A DNA stretch of 8,919 nucleotides from Natronohydrobacter sp. (GTDB lineage: Bacteria > Pseudomonadota > Alphaproteobacteria > Rhodobacterales > Rhodobacteraceae), in assembly GCA_007118445.1 (NCBI GenBank), contig SKRP01000290.1, positions 1 through 8,919 on the forward strand. Direction: 5' to 3'. The translations under genes and the position numbers were made by a program. This document shows positions 1 through 6,788 of the stretch, piece by piece (positions within the stretch are counted from its first letter, which is position 1; each line of letters starts with the position of its first letter). The notes under the pieces were generated by a model. The model did not search any database and was not told the origin of the DNA. It saw nothing but the letters and a program-made list of their open reading frames with translations.

Positions 1-165
1 TATTTCGCTAACCATGTTTCGACGTGCTGGCCCTCACAACATGGAACTGAATGGTTTCAATTGTTCTTTTCTTGGGTGCCAAACATAGAAGCCAATCTCG
101 AGTTGAACGAGAGGGTTCCATACGAAGTTGGTGAGCCTAGTGGCGGTGTGATTAATCCAAAGCGG
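1..165. other. Low-GC segment of unknown origin fused to glyS
   Basis: This segment is about 46% G+C by hand count over bases 1-160, against about 60% just downstream (181-240) and higher beyond. Its + strand frame 1 is open and continues into GlyS, but I do not recognise the encoded residues (for example HGTEWFQLFFSW and NLELNERVPYEVGEP). A perfect 7-bp inverted repeat, CCATGTT (12-18) and AACATGG (38-44), lies near the left edge. No transposase motif or clear insertion-sequence end is visible at the junction. It could be the edge of an inserted element, part of another gene, or an assembly join. Confidence 0.5.
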
Positions 166-723
166 TATATCCCCGACCTCCTCACCTTCTTCCATGACCG
201 CCTCAAGGTCCATCTCCGCGATCAGGGCATCCGCCATGACGTGATCGATGCCTGCCTCAGTGATAATAGTGGCGCGCCGGTGGGCGCGACGCCCGGCAAT
301 GACGACCTGACGCTGCTGGTCAAGCGCGCGGAAGCCCTCAGCGCCTTTCTGCAAACCGCAGATGGTGAAAACCTGCTGCAAGGCTTCAAGCGTGCCAATA
401 ACATCCTCAGCCAAGCCGAAGCCAAGGACGGGGTGGAATACAGCTTCGGCCCCGATCCGAAACTCGCCGAAACCGACGAGGAACGCGCAATCTTCGCAGC
501 ACTCGATCAGGCCGAAGCCGCGATCAAACCCGCCATACAGGCCGAGGATTTCGCCAAAGCCATGCAGGCCATGGCCGGTCTGCGCGCGCCGATTGATGCG
601 TTTTTCGACGCGGTGCAGATCAATGCCGAGAACCAGATCCTGCGGCGCAACCGCCTCAACCTCTTGCACCGCATCCGCGAAACCTGTCTGCAAGTGGCCG
701 ATCTGACGCGCATCGAGGGCTGA
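1..723 (+). CDS. glyS: Glycyl-tRNA synthetase beta subunit (GlyS), C-terminal part, with a non-GlyS-like N-terminal stretch; open at left edge
   Basis: The frame is open from base 1 to the TGA at 721-723 (240 codons), so the gene begins outside the window. From about codon 56 (base 166) to the end it reads as the C-terminal region of alphaproteobacterial GlyS, which carries the anticodon-binding domain: FFHDRLKV, DQGIRHDVIDAC, PGNDDLTLLVKRAEAL, LQGFKRANNI, DGVEYSF, LRAPIDAFFDAVQINAEN, RRNRLNLL and a terminal VADLTRIEG. GlyS pairs with GlyQ to charge tRNA-Gly in the cytoplasm. Codons 1-55 do not resemble GlyS and are much poorer in G+C, with codons rare elsewhere here (ATA, AGG). The TTG at 61 is therefore not a credible natural start. 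It is either an in-frame fusion or insertion, a glyS fragment left by rearrangement, or an assembly chimera. Identity of the C-terminal part is near certain; whether the protein is functional is not. Confidence 0.85.
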   Translation, partial: YFANHVSTCWPSQHGTEWFQLFFSWVPNIEANLELNERVPYEVGEPSGGVINPKRYIPDLLTFFHDRLKVHLRDQGIRHDVIDACLSDNSGAPVGATPGNDDLTLLVKRAEALSAFLQTADGENLLQGFKRANNILSQAEAKDGVEYSFGPDPKLAETDEERAIFAALDQAEAAIKPAIQAEDFAKAMQAMAGLRAPIDAFFDAVQINAENQILRRNRLNLLHRIRETCLQVADLTRIEG

Positions 724-731
724 GGGGGTAA

Positions 732-782
732 GGTGCGTGGTTCCCACGCACCCTACAGGATGCCACGCAGTTAGGGTGCGTG
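732..782. repeat. Palindromic intergenic repeat with three alternating arms (GGTGCGTG / CACGCACC)
   Basis: GGTGCGTGG (732-740) and CCACGCACC (744-752) form a 9-bp stem with a 3-base loop, 8 bases after the glyS stop. The right arm, as CACGCACCCT (745-754), is also perfectly complementary to AGGGTGCGTG (773-782), giving an alternative 10-bp stem. The two hairpins are mutually exclusive. There is no T-tract, so this is not a textbook intrinsic terminator, though it may serve to end glyS transcripts. Its symmetry resembles short palindromic repeats scattered between genes in many bacteria; copies elsewhere in this genome cannot be seen from here. Confidence 0.65.
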
Positions 783-792
783 CCCGTCACGC

Positions 793-813
793 AGCGCCAA
801 TAGATCAGGCGCT
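793..813. repeat. Small inverted repeat AGCGCC-N9-GGCGCT
   Basis: A perfect 6-bp inverted repeat (793-798 with 808-813) with a 9-base loop, just upstream of the candidate promoter of the PEP-binding protein gene. It could be an operator or simply another arm of the repeat-rich intergenic region. No T-run follows. Confidence 0.35.
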
Positions 814-822
814 AACAAATCC

Positions 823-850
823 TTGAGTTCGCGGCGCATCTGCCTATGCT
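823..850 (+). promoter_or_regulatory. Candidate sigma70-type promoter for the PPDK-like gene
   Basis: TTGAGT (823-828) and TATGCT (845-850), separated by 16 bases, match the -35 and -10 consensus well. Transcription would start near 857, leaving about 20 bases before the ATG at 877. The ribosome binding site AGAAGG (862-867) lies 9 bases before that ATG. The fit also argues that the in-frame TTG at 823 is a promoter element and not a start codon. Confidence 0.5.
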
Positions 851-876
851 GCGGCGCAGCCAGAAGGTCCGCCGCC

Positions 877-3417
877 ATGCCGAAATATCTCACCCTCACC
901 GATTACGCCCAGATCACCGGGTCCGCGCCGATCAAGCGCCAGACCCATGGCTGGCGCGCGAAATGCCTGCAACGTCTGGTGCGGCTCGATATGCCGGTGC
1001 CGCAGACCATCGCGCTGTCATTCGGTGTCGTGCGCGAAATCGCCACAGGCGCGCAGATGAACCTGCGCCATCTGCTGGGACATTTCCCGCAAGGCCAGCT
1101 GCTCTCGGTCCGCCCCTCGGCCGAGCATCCGCAATGGGGCGGGCCGGCCGCGATCCTGAATATCGGCATGAATGACGACAAACACGCCGAAATCGCCGCC
1201 ACCCATGGCGAGCCGGTCGCGACCGAGATGTATCTGCGCTTCGTGCAATCCTATGCCGCCCATGTCGCCCATCTCGATCCCGACATGTTCGACGCGCCCG
1301 ACCCCTGCCTGCCCGCGCTGCAGGCGGCGCTGCGCGATTACGAGATGGAGATGGAAGAACCCTTTCCGCAATCGCCCGCGCAGCAGCTCGCCGATGTGCT
1401 GCGCTCGATGGCGCGCGCCTGGGAGGGCACTTCGGCGCGGCTGTTGCGGCAGGCCAAGGGCGCCCCGGCAGAGGCCGGGCTGGGTCTGGTGGTGCAGGCC
1501 ATGGCGGGGGGCATGGGCAAGGGCGCGAGCGGGGCCGGGCTGATCCGTTTCATCGATGCCGATTCGGGGGTCCGCAGGGTCGCGGGGCGGTTCAAATCGC
1601 AGGGCATTCACGGGCTGGAGGCGTTGCAGAACGGGCAGGATGTCCTTTATCTGACGCGCGACCCGCGCGGCCCGTCGCTGGAGGAATATTGTCCAGACGC
1701 CTATGGCGAGTTGATCCGTCATGGCGAGATTGCGCGCCAGCGGCTGCGCGAGGAGATGGAGATCGAGTTCACGCTCGATGATGGCAAGCTCTGGGTGCTG
1801 GATGCCGTGACTGTGGCGCGCTCCTCGCGGGCCTCGGTCCGGGTTGCGGTGGATCTGGCCAATGAAGGGATTATCGAACGCGACGAAGCCTTGATGCGCA
1901 TCCCGCCCAAGGCGCTGAGCGAGCTCTTGCATCGTCAGGTTGACCCGACCGCGCGGGCCGAGCGTTTCGTGCAGGGTATCGCCGCCAGTCCCGGCGCGGC
2001 GATCGGGCGGGTGGTGTTTTCCTCGACCGCGGCGCAGGCCTGTGCCGCGCGCGACGAAGCCTGCATCCTTGTGCGCCGAGAAACCACGCCCGAGGATATC
2101 CGCGGGATGCATTCCGCCCAGGCCGTGCTGACCGAGCGCGGCGGCATGACCAGCCATGCCGCCGTGATCGGGCGCGGGCTGGGGGTGCCCTGTGTGGTGG
2201 GGGCTTCGCGGCTGGAAATCGATGAGCGGCGCAAGACGCTGCGTGCAAACGGGCATCTGCTGCAGGAAGGCGATATGCTGACGGTGGATGGCACCAATGG
2301 GGTCGTGCTGATCGGCGAGGTGCCGCTTCTGGAACCGGCGCTTGATGACCGGTTCACGACGCTGCTCGACTGGGCCGATGCGCGCCGCGATATCGATATC
2401 CGGGCCAATGCGGACACGCCTTCGGATGCGCGGCATGCGCGCGATTTCCGGGCGCAGGGCATCGGGCTGTGCCGGACCGAGCATATGTTCTTCGAGGATG
2501 ACCGTCTGACGCTGATGCGCGAGATGATCTTTGCCGATACGCCCGAGGACCGCTCGGACGCGCTGGAGCGGCTCTTGCCCATGCAGCGCGCCGATTTCCG
2601 CGAATTGTTCGAGATCATGCAGGGCCAGCCGGTCTGCATCCGCCTGTTTGACCCGCCCTTGCATGAATTCCTGCCGCATTCCAAAGAGGGCTTGCGTTTT
2701 CTGGCCGATGCGCTGAACAAGCCCCTGTCGGAAATCACCCGCCGGGCCGAGGCGCTGTCGGAATTCAACCCGATGCTGGGGATGCGCGGGGTGCGGCTGG
2801 GGGTCACGATCCCCGAGATCTACGAGATGCAGGCGCGCGCGATATTCGAGGCGACGGCAGAACTGGCGCATCAGGCCACACCCGTGGTGCCGGAAGTGAT
2901 GATCCCGCTGGTCTCGGCGATGCGCGAGGTCGAATTGATCAAATCGCGCATTGATGCAATCGCGGCGACAGTGCGCTCGCGCAAGGGGGTGGATTTCACC
3001 TATCGCATCGGGGTCATGGTCGAAACCCCGCGCGCGGCGCTGCGGGCCGGGGATATCGCGCTTCATGCGTCCTTCCTGTCCTTTGGCACGAATGACCTGA
3101 CGCAGATGACCTATGGCCTGTCGCGCGATGATGCCGGGCGGTTCATGTCCGATTATGTCCAGCAGGGGGTTTTCCCCGAAGACCCGTTCCATGTGCTCGA
3201 TATTGACGGGGTGGGCGAATTGCTTGAACTTGGTGCGTCACGCGGACGCAAGACGCGCAGCGATCTGACCCTGTCGATCTGTGGCGAACATGGCGGCAAT
3301 CCGGAATCGATTCGCTTCTGCCGCGCTCTGGGCTTCGACTACGTGTCCTGTTCACCCTTTCGTGTGCCTGTGGCGCGGCTTGCCGCCGCGCAGCTTGCCA
3401 TCGAGGATCTGGGCTGA
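877..3417 (+). CDS. PEP-binding protein of the pyruvate phosphate dikinase (PPDK) family, altered ATP-binding half (ppdK-like)
   Basis: The ATG at 877 is chosen because AGAAGG precedes it by 9 bases and a promoter sits just upstream; it gives 846 residues, near the usual PPDK length of about 870-890. PPDK interconverts PEP and pyruvate with ATP/AMP plus phosphate and pyrophosphate. The order is: ATP-grasp-like N-terminus (about 1-330), swivelling phosphohistidine domain (about 365-480, GGMTSHAA with catalytic His427 and the regulatory-type Thr425), and a PEP/pyruvate TIM barrel (about 505-846). The barrel keeps GIGLCRTEH (528-536), RLFDPPLHEFLP, NPMLGMRG, MVE (714-716), FGTNDLTQ and CGEHGG with Cys802. 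In the N-terminal half, Arg79 (SVRP) and Glu297 (IEFT) remain, but the canonical LQTR is LDAV (308-311), replacing the residues equivalent to Gln335 and Arg337 of the Clostridium symbiosum enzyme. The family call is near certain; true PPDK activity is doubtful, and a PEP-dependent phosphotransfer or regulatory role is possible. Confidence 0.93.
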   Translation: MPKYLTLTDYAQITGSAPIKRQTHGWRAKCLQRLVRLDMPVPQTIALSFGVVREIATGAQMNLRHLLGHFPQGQLLSVRPSAEHPQWGGPAAILNIGMNDDKHAEIAATHGEPVATEMYLRFVQSYAAHVAHLDPDMFDAPDPCLPALQAALRDYEMEMEEPFPQSPAQQLADVLRSMARAWEGTSARLLRQAKGAPAEAGLGLVVQAMAGGMGKGASGAGLIRFIDADSGVRRVAGRFKSQGIHGLEALQNGQDVLYLTRDPRGPSLEEYCPDAYGELIRHGEIARQRLREEMEIEFTLDDGKLWVLDAVTVARSSRASVRVAVDLANEGIIERDEALMRIPPKALSELLHRQVDPTARAERFVQGIAASPGAAIGRVVFSSTAAQACAARDEACILVRRETTPEDIRGMHSAQAVLTERGGMTSHAAVIGRGLGVPCVVGASRLEIDERRKTLRANGHLLQEGDMLTVDGTNGVVLIGEVPLLEPALDDRFTTLLDWADARRDIDIRANADTPSDARHARDFRAQGIGLCRTEHMFFEDDRLTLMREMIFADTPEDRSDALERLLPMQRADFRELFEIMQGQPVCIRLFDPPLHEFLPHSKEGLRFLADALNKPLSEITRRAEALSEFNPMLGMRGVRLGVTIPEIYEMQARAIFEATAELAHQATPVVPEVMIPLVSAMREVELIKSRIDAIAATVRSRKGVDFTYRIGVMVETPRAALRAGDIALHASFLSFGTNDLTQMTYGLSRDDAGRFMSDYVQQGVFPEDPFHVLDIDGVGELLELGASRGRKTRSDLTLSICGEHGGNPESIRFCRALGFDYVSCSPFRVPVARLAAAQLAIEDLG

Positions 3418-3458
3418 AACCCTGGAAAAACGCTTGTTTTCTTGGGCCAAAGATCGAA

Positions 3459-3473
3459 GTTCCCAATTTGTTC
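3459..3473 (+). promoter_or_regulatory. Possible LexA (SOS) box GTTC-N7-GTTC
   Basis: GTTCCCAATTTGTTC exactly fits the alphaproteobacterial LexA consensus GTTC-N7-GTTC described in Rhodobacter and relatives, including an A/T-rich right half of the spacer. It lies in the 172-base gap (3418-3589) between the PPDK-like gene and the cell-wall hydrolase gene, 117 bases before the hydrolase ATG. I found no convincing promoter around it and nothing else recognisable in this gap. One such match is not very unlikely by chance in a window of this size. Confidence 0.3.
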
Positions 3474-3589
3474 CCGCAATGCTTGCCGGATTTCTGGACC
3501 TTTTGGTCATTTTCGGGTATGGGTTCCTCGCTGAAAGTTGATGAGAACCTTGGGGACAGGGGTGGTGATGAGCGCCGCCCCGGCACGAA

Positions 3590-4669
3590 ATGCTGCGATT
3601 CAAAGACACACAGGCTGGGCATATGGCGGCAAGATGGCGCGAGGTCGCTGCTGTGCAGGCGCAGGGTCTGCGGCGCGGGGTTCGTGTGTTCCGCGGCCCG
3701 CGCCGGGGTGTCACCTTTTCCACGATCTGCGCTGCCTCGGTCCTGATCGCCCTGCCGAGTGTTGGCTCGCGCGTCGAGGACGGGACGCTGCATTCCGAAA
3801 TGCGCGCCCGGCTGGCCATGGTGACGCTGCAGCAATCGAATCCGGCCTATCGCAACCAGATGATGGTCACGGCACCAGAGGCCGGGATGATGCGCCTTGC
3901 AGCACTCTCGCCGGACGGGCCTGATCATGGTGCGGCGGTCTTCGGCATCATCCATGACACAGCGCCTGTGGATGACCGGATCTTTCCGCCCGCGCGGATC
4001 GCGCAACCAGAGGCACCGCAACCCGACGCGCAGCCCGCACTGGCGCGTTCGCTGCGGCCTTTGGCGCGCAGCATCGGTCTGGCGCAGGCCGGGCCGATCG
4101 CGCAGGATCTGCATATCTCGACCCAGGGTGCGGGCATCGCGCCCATGGCGGCCGCACCGGCATCAGAACTGGCACCGCCGGTCTCGCGGCGGCCAGAGGC
4201 GCGCCCGGCAGGTTTTGTGCGGCGCAGTGTGCAATATGACCGGCGCTGGCTGCGCAATGTGACACTGCGCGATCTGAATGAACAGGAAGCCTGCCTTGCC
4301 ACGGCGATCTATCACGAAGCGCGGGGCGAGAGCATCAAGGGCCAGTTCGCGGTTGCCGAGGTGATCCTGAACCGCGTTGCGTCGCGCGATTTCCCGAGTT
4401 CGATCTGCGGCGTGGTTTATCAGGGCGCACACGGGCAGGCGCGCGGGGGATGCCAGTTCAGTTTTGCTTGCGACGGGCGCTCTGAAGCGATGCCCAACAG
4501 GTCGGCAGCCCGAAAGGCGCGGCGCATCGCGCAGCTGATGTCTGAGGGCGCGCATAGCCGCCTGACGCAAGGGGCGCTCTATTTCCATACCACTGCCGTC
4601 AGCCCGGCCTGGTCGCAGCGCTTCACCCGGACATCGCAGATCGGGGCGCATCTTTTCTATCGCGGCTGA
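3590..4669 (+). CDS. SleB/CwlJ-type cell-wall hydrolase, N-terminally membrane-anchored or exported
   Basis: A 359-residue protein. The C-terminal part (about 230-359) is a Hydrolase_2 (SleB/CwlJ) domain: EACLATAIYHEARGE with the likely catalytic Glu243, then FAVAEVILNRVASRDFPSSI, CGVVYQ, GGCQFSFACDG, ALYFHT and a terminal GAHLFYRG. The family cleaves peptidoglycan; the prototypes act in spore germination, while Gram-negative members act in the periplasm. A hydrophobic segment at about 41-60 follows an arginine-rich stretch, fitting a signal anchor or uncleaved signal peptide. A Pro/Ala-rich, probably disordered linker (about 130-210) joins it to the enzyme domain. In frame, a TGA at 3569 limits the start to ATG 3590 or ATG 3623; neither has a strong ribosome binding site, so residues 1-11 are uncertain. 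It sits alone, 172 bases after the PPDK-like gene and 142 before folB. Confidence 0.9.
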   Translation: MLRFKDTQAGHMAARWREVAAVQAQGLRRGVRVFRGPRRGVTFSTICAASVLIALPSVGSRVEDGTLHSEMRARLAMVTLQQSNPAYRNQMMVTAPEAGMMRLAALSPDGPDHGAAVFGIIHDTAPVDDRIFPPARIAQPEAPQPDAQPALARSLRPLARSIGLAQAGPIAQDLHISTQGAGIAPMAAAPASELAPPVSRRPEARPAGFVRRSVQYDRRWLRNVTLRDLNEQEACLATAIYHEARGESIKGQFAVAEVILNRVASRDFPSSICGVVYQGAHGQARGGCQFSFACDGRSEAMPNRSAARKARRIAQLMSEGAHSRLTQGALYFHTTAVSPAWSQRFTRTSQIGAHLFYRG

Positions 4670-4746
4670 TGCTGTCATTCCCCTGTCATGCTGATCTGAT
4701 GCAAGCGCCATGTCGCAACCCGGTGCCCGTGTGACGCAATCACGCC

Positions 4747-4780
4747 TTGTCTTGCGATCCCGGCCGCGTAATAGACGCGG
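4747..4780 (+). promoter_or_regulatory. Weak candidate promoter and hairpin ahead of folB
   Basis: In the 142-base gap before folB, TTGTCT (4747-4752) and TAATAG (4769-4774) are 16 bases apart; the -35 match is fair and the -10 match poor. The -10 lies in a 6-bp hairpin, CCGCGT (4764-4769) with ACGCGG (4775-4780). It is the best promoter-like pair I can see for folB-folP-glmM. No T-run follows the hairpin, so a terminator is unlikely. Confidence 0.25.
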
Positions 4781-4811
4781 GGCACCCGTGGCAGACAGGA
4801 GAGCCCCGCGC

Positions 4812-5732
4812 ATGAGTTCCGATATCCGACTGGCCTTTGCCCATCCCGAGGCCCGCGCCGAAGCCTCTGCCAGTGCCGAGCCGCGCGACCGGATCAGCCT
4901 GCGCGATCATGTGACCGAGGTCGAGATCGGCGCATTTCAGGCCGAACGCGGTGTGCGCCAGCGGCTGCGGTTCAATGTCGTGGTCGAAGTGCGCCCGCAT
5001 CCGGCACCGCTGGAAGACGATGTTGATCGCATCCTGTCCTATGACCGCATCACCGAGGCGATTGCCGCCGAACTGTCTGCCGAGCGGCTGAACCTGCTGG
5101 AAACCCTGGCCGAGCGCGTGGCCGAGCGCGTGCTGCACGAGCCGCAGGCGATGCGCGCTTTCGTGCGGGTCGAGAAACTGGACCGCGGCCCCGGCGCGCT
5201 GGGGGTCGAGATCGTGCGCAACCGCGCCGCCCAGCCGCTGCGCGCAGTGGATGAAAGCGGCGAGGAACAGGCGGTGCACCCGCTGGTGGCCTATCTCGAC
5301 AATGCCATGATTGCCGCGCCTGATCTTGCCGCGCGGCTGGACGGGTTTCAGGCTGATGGGGTGCCGGTGATCCTCTGTGTGGGGATGCCGCCCCAGCCGG
5401 TGGCCGAGACCTTCCATCGCGCCACGCAGCGCCGCATTGATCTGCTGGCCATCGAACAGAATGCCTGGCGGCTGGCGGCGCTTGATCCGCGCTGTGTGGT
5501 GGTGTCCAGCCGCACGGAAATCGACTGGGCGATGAAACAGGGGCAGATGATCGTCTGGGCCCCGTCGAAACTGATCCTCGATTCCACTGACAGCCCCGAT
5601 GCGCCCGCGCGCGACGGTCTGGCGCTGGCGCTGTGGCTGGCCGAGCATGTCGCCGCGCGCGAATTGCGCCTGCCCGAAGGTCTGTCGGTGCCGCCCGGCA
5701 GCCATGTGCCGCAAACCCGGATGACGCGCTGA
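4812..5732 (+). CDS. folB: Dihydroneopterin aldolase (FolB) with an additional C-terminal domain
   Basis: The ATG at 4812 is preceded by AGGAGAG (4797-4803), 8 bases away, so upstream in-frame starts are unlikely. The product has 306 residues, against about 120 for a simple FolB. Residues about 27-138 form the FolB fold: VTEVEIGAFQAERGVRQ (Glu45), an acidic DDVDRILSYDRI (Tyr77), LNLLETLAERVAERVL (pterin-anchoring Glu97) and VRVEKLDRGPGALGVEIV (catalytic-type Lys122). FolB splits 7,8-dihydroneopterin into 6-hydroxymethyl-dihydropterin and glycolaldehyde in folate synthesis. Residues about 155-306 form a second domain I cannot assign: VPVILCVGMPP, RIDLLAIEQNAW, CVVVSSRTEIDWAM, MIVWAPSKLILDS, LALALWLAEH. 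Its alternating hydrophobic strands suggest an alpha/beta fold. It shows no HPPK (FolK) signature that I recognise. It is first in a run with folP (39 bases downstream) and glmM. Confidence 0.88.
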   Translation: MSSDIRLAFAHPEARAEASASAEPRDRISLRDHVTEVEIGAFQAERGVRQRLRFNVVVEVRPHPAPLEDDVDRILSYDRITEAIAAELSAERLNLLETLAERVAERVLHEPQAMRAFVRVEKLDRGPGALGVEIVRNRAAQPLRAVDESGEEQAVHPLVAYLDNAMIAAPDLAARLDGFQADGVPVILCVGMPPQPVAETFHRATQRRIDLLAIEQNAWRLAALDPRCVVVSSRTEIDWAMKQGQMIVWAPSKLILDSTDSPDAPARDGLALALWLAEHVAARELRLPEGLSVPPGSHVPQTRMTR

Positions 5733-5771
5733 GGCTTGCGCCCGGCGCGCGCTTTGGGCAGAGATGCGCGC

Positions 5772-6788
5772 ATGATCTATCGTCTGCCTCTGATTGCTCC
5801 CGCGGCGCTTGCTGCGCCTGATCTGCCCCCGCTGCGCGGCCAGCAGGGCCTGTGTATTGCGGGTATTCACGAATTCACGCGCGACGGGCCGGGGGGGGCG
5901 CGCGGCTATGATCCGGCGCGCGACCTTGATCTGGCGCAGGCCCCGGCACCGCTCTGCGGGCTGGACTGGGCGCAGCCCCGGATCATGGGGATCGTGAATG
6001 TCACGCCGGACAGTTTTTCGGATGGCGGGCGGTTCGACGGGCTCCAGGCCGCGCGCGCCCATGCGCTGCGACTGATCGCCGAGGGGGCGGATATTCTCGA
6101 TATCGGTGGCGAATCGACCCGCCCCGGCGCAGTCGAAGTGCCGGTGGAGGCCGAGATCGCCCGCACCGCGCCGCTGATCGCGGATTTGCGCGCGGATGGG
6201 GTGACGCTGCCGATCTCGATCGACACGCGCAAGGCGGCGGTGGCAGAAGCTGCGCTTGCGGCCGGGGCCGATATCGTGAATGATGTTTCAGCCCTGACAT
6301 GGGATCGTGACATGGGCCGCGTCGTGGCGGAAGCGGGCGCTCCGCTCTGTCTGATGCACGCGCAGGGCACGCCGCAGACGATGCAGCTTGATCCGCAATA
6401 TTCTGATGTGACTCTGGACGTTTACGACTGGCTGTCCGATGCGCTGGACCGGGCAACCGCCGCCGGTATCGACCAAGGCAGGCTGATCGTGGATCCCGGC
6501 ATCGGTTTCGGCAAGACGCTTGAGCATAATCTCGCCCTGATCCGGCGGTTGGGGATGTTGCACGATCTGGGCTGTGTTATTCTTCTGGGTGCATCGCGCA
6601 AACGCTTCATCGGCACGCTCAGCGGGGTCGAAGAGGCTGGCGCGCGCATGGCCGGGTCGCTGGCTGTGGCGCTGCACGGGGCCGCACAGGGGGCGCAGAT
6701 CCTGCGGGTGCATGATGTGGCCGAGACACGGCAGGCGCTTGCTCTCTGGCAGGCGCTCAATAACAGAACAGATGAGGGGTCGCAGTAA
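5772..6788 (+). CDS. folP: Dihydropteroate synthase (FolP)
   Basis: FolP condenses 6-hydroxymethyl-dihydropterin diphosphate with p-aminobenzoate to give 7,8-dihydropteroate; it is the sulfonamide target. All hallmark motifs of the TIM barrel are present: MGIVNVTPDSFSDGG (72-86), ILDIGGESTRPGA (108-120), ISIDTRK (149-154), GADIVNDVSAL, LCLMHAQGTPQTMQ, LIVDPGIGFGKT, LLGASRKRFIG with the key Lys277, and a final RVHDV (312-316). I chose ATG 5772 (338 residues); the in-frame TTG at 5736 would add 12 residues and has no support. The first motif lies at residue 72, not about 17 as in E. coli FolP, so there is an extra N-terminal segment of about 55 residues. The stop codon overlaps the glmM start (TAATG), indicating translational coupling. 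Confidence 0.95.
   Translation: MIYRLPLIAPAALAAPDLPPLRGQQGLCIAGIHEFTRDGPGGARGYDPARDLDLAQAPAPLCGLDWAQPRIMGIVNVTPDSFSDGGRFDGLQAARAHALRLIAEGADILDIGGESTRPGAVEVPVEAEIARTAPLIADLRADGVTLPISIDTRKAAVAEAALAAGADIVNDVSALTWDRDMGRVVAEAGAPLCLMHAQGTPQTMQLDPQYSDVTLDVYDWLSDALDRATAAGIDQGRLIVDPGIGFGKTLEHNLALIRRLGMLHDLGCVILLGASRKRFIGTLSGVEEAGARMAGSLAVALHGAAQGAQILRVHDVAETRQALALWQALNNRTDEGSQ

Noticed and set aside
1..44. Integron attC-like site at the left edge (imperfect inverted repeat near a CTAAC/GTTAG core)
   Set aside because: The core bases do not fit the RYYYAAC/GTTRRRY consensus and no second simple site or cassette structure is visible.
34..747. Minus-strand open frame across the glyS fragment
   Set aside because: The + strand encodes unmistakable GlyS over most of this span; I recognise nothing in the reverse frame, including its low-GC end.
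823..876. Upstream TTG start for the PPDK-like protein (adds 18 residues)
   Set aside because: The added residues are Cys/Arg-rich and unlike the family, the TTG fits a -35 element, and ATG 877 has a good ribosome binding site.
1018..3192. Long antisense open frame (724 codons) opposite the PPDK-like gene
   Set aside because: It mirrors the PPDK-like coding sequence, whose GC-rich codon use removes stop codons from the opposite strand; its translation is rich in His/Arg/Gln with no family motif.
3538..3924. Overlapping + strand frame of 128 codons at the start of the hydrolase gene
   Set aside because: It overlaps the hydrolase frame, which carries the membrane segment and enzyme domain; it has no motif of its own.
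4710..4811. Upstream start for FolB (34 additional residues)
   Set aside because: ATG 4812 has AGGAGAG at ideal spacing, and the added residues are Arg-rich without family similarity.
4740..6062. Antisense open frame opposite folB and the start of folP
   Set aside because: Shadow of the GC-rich sense genes; composition dominated by Arg, Gln and His, with no motif.
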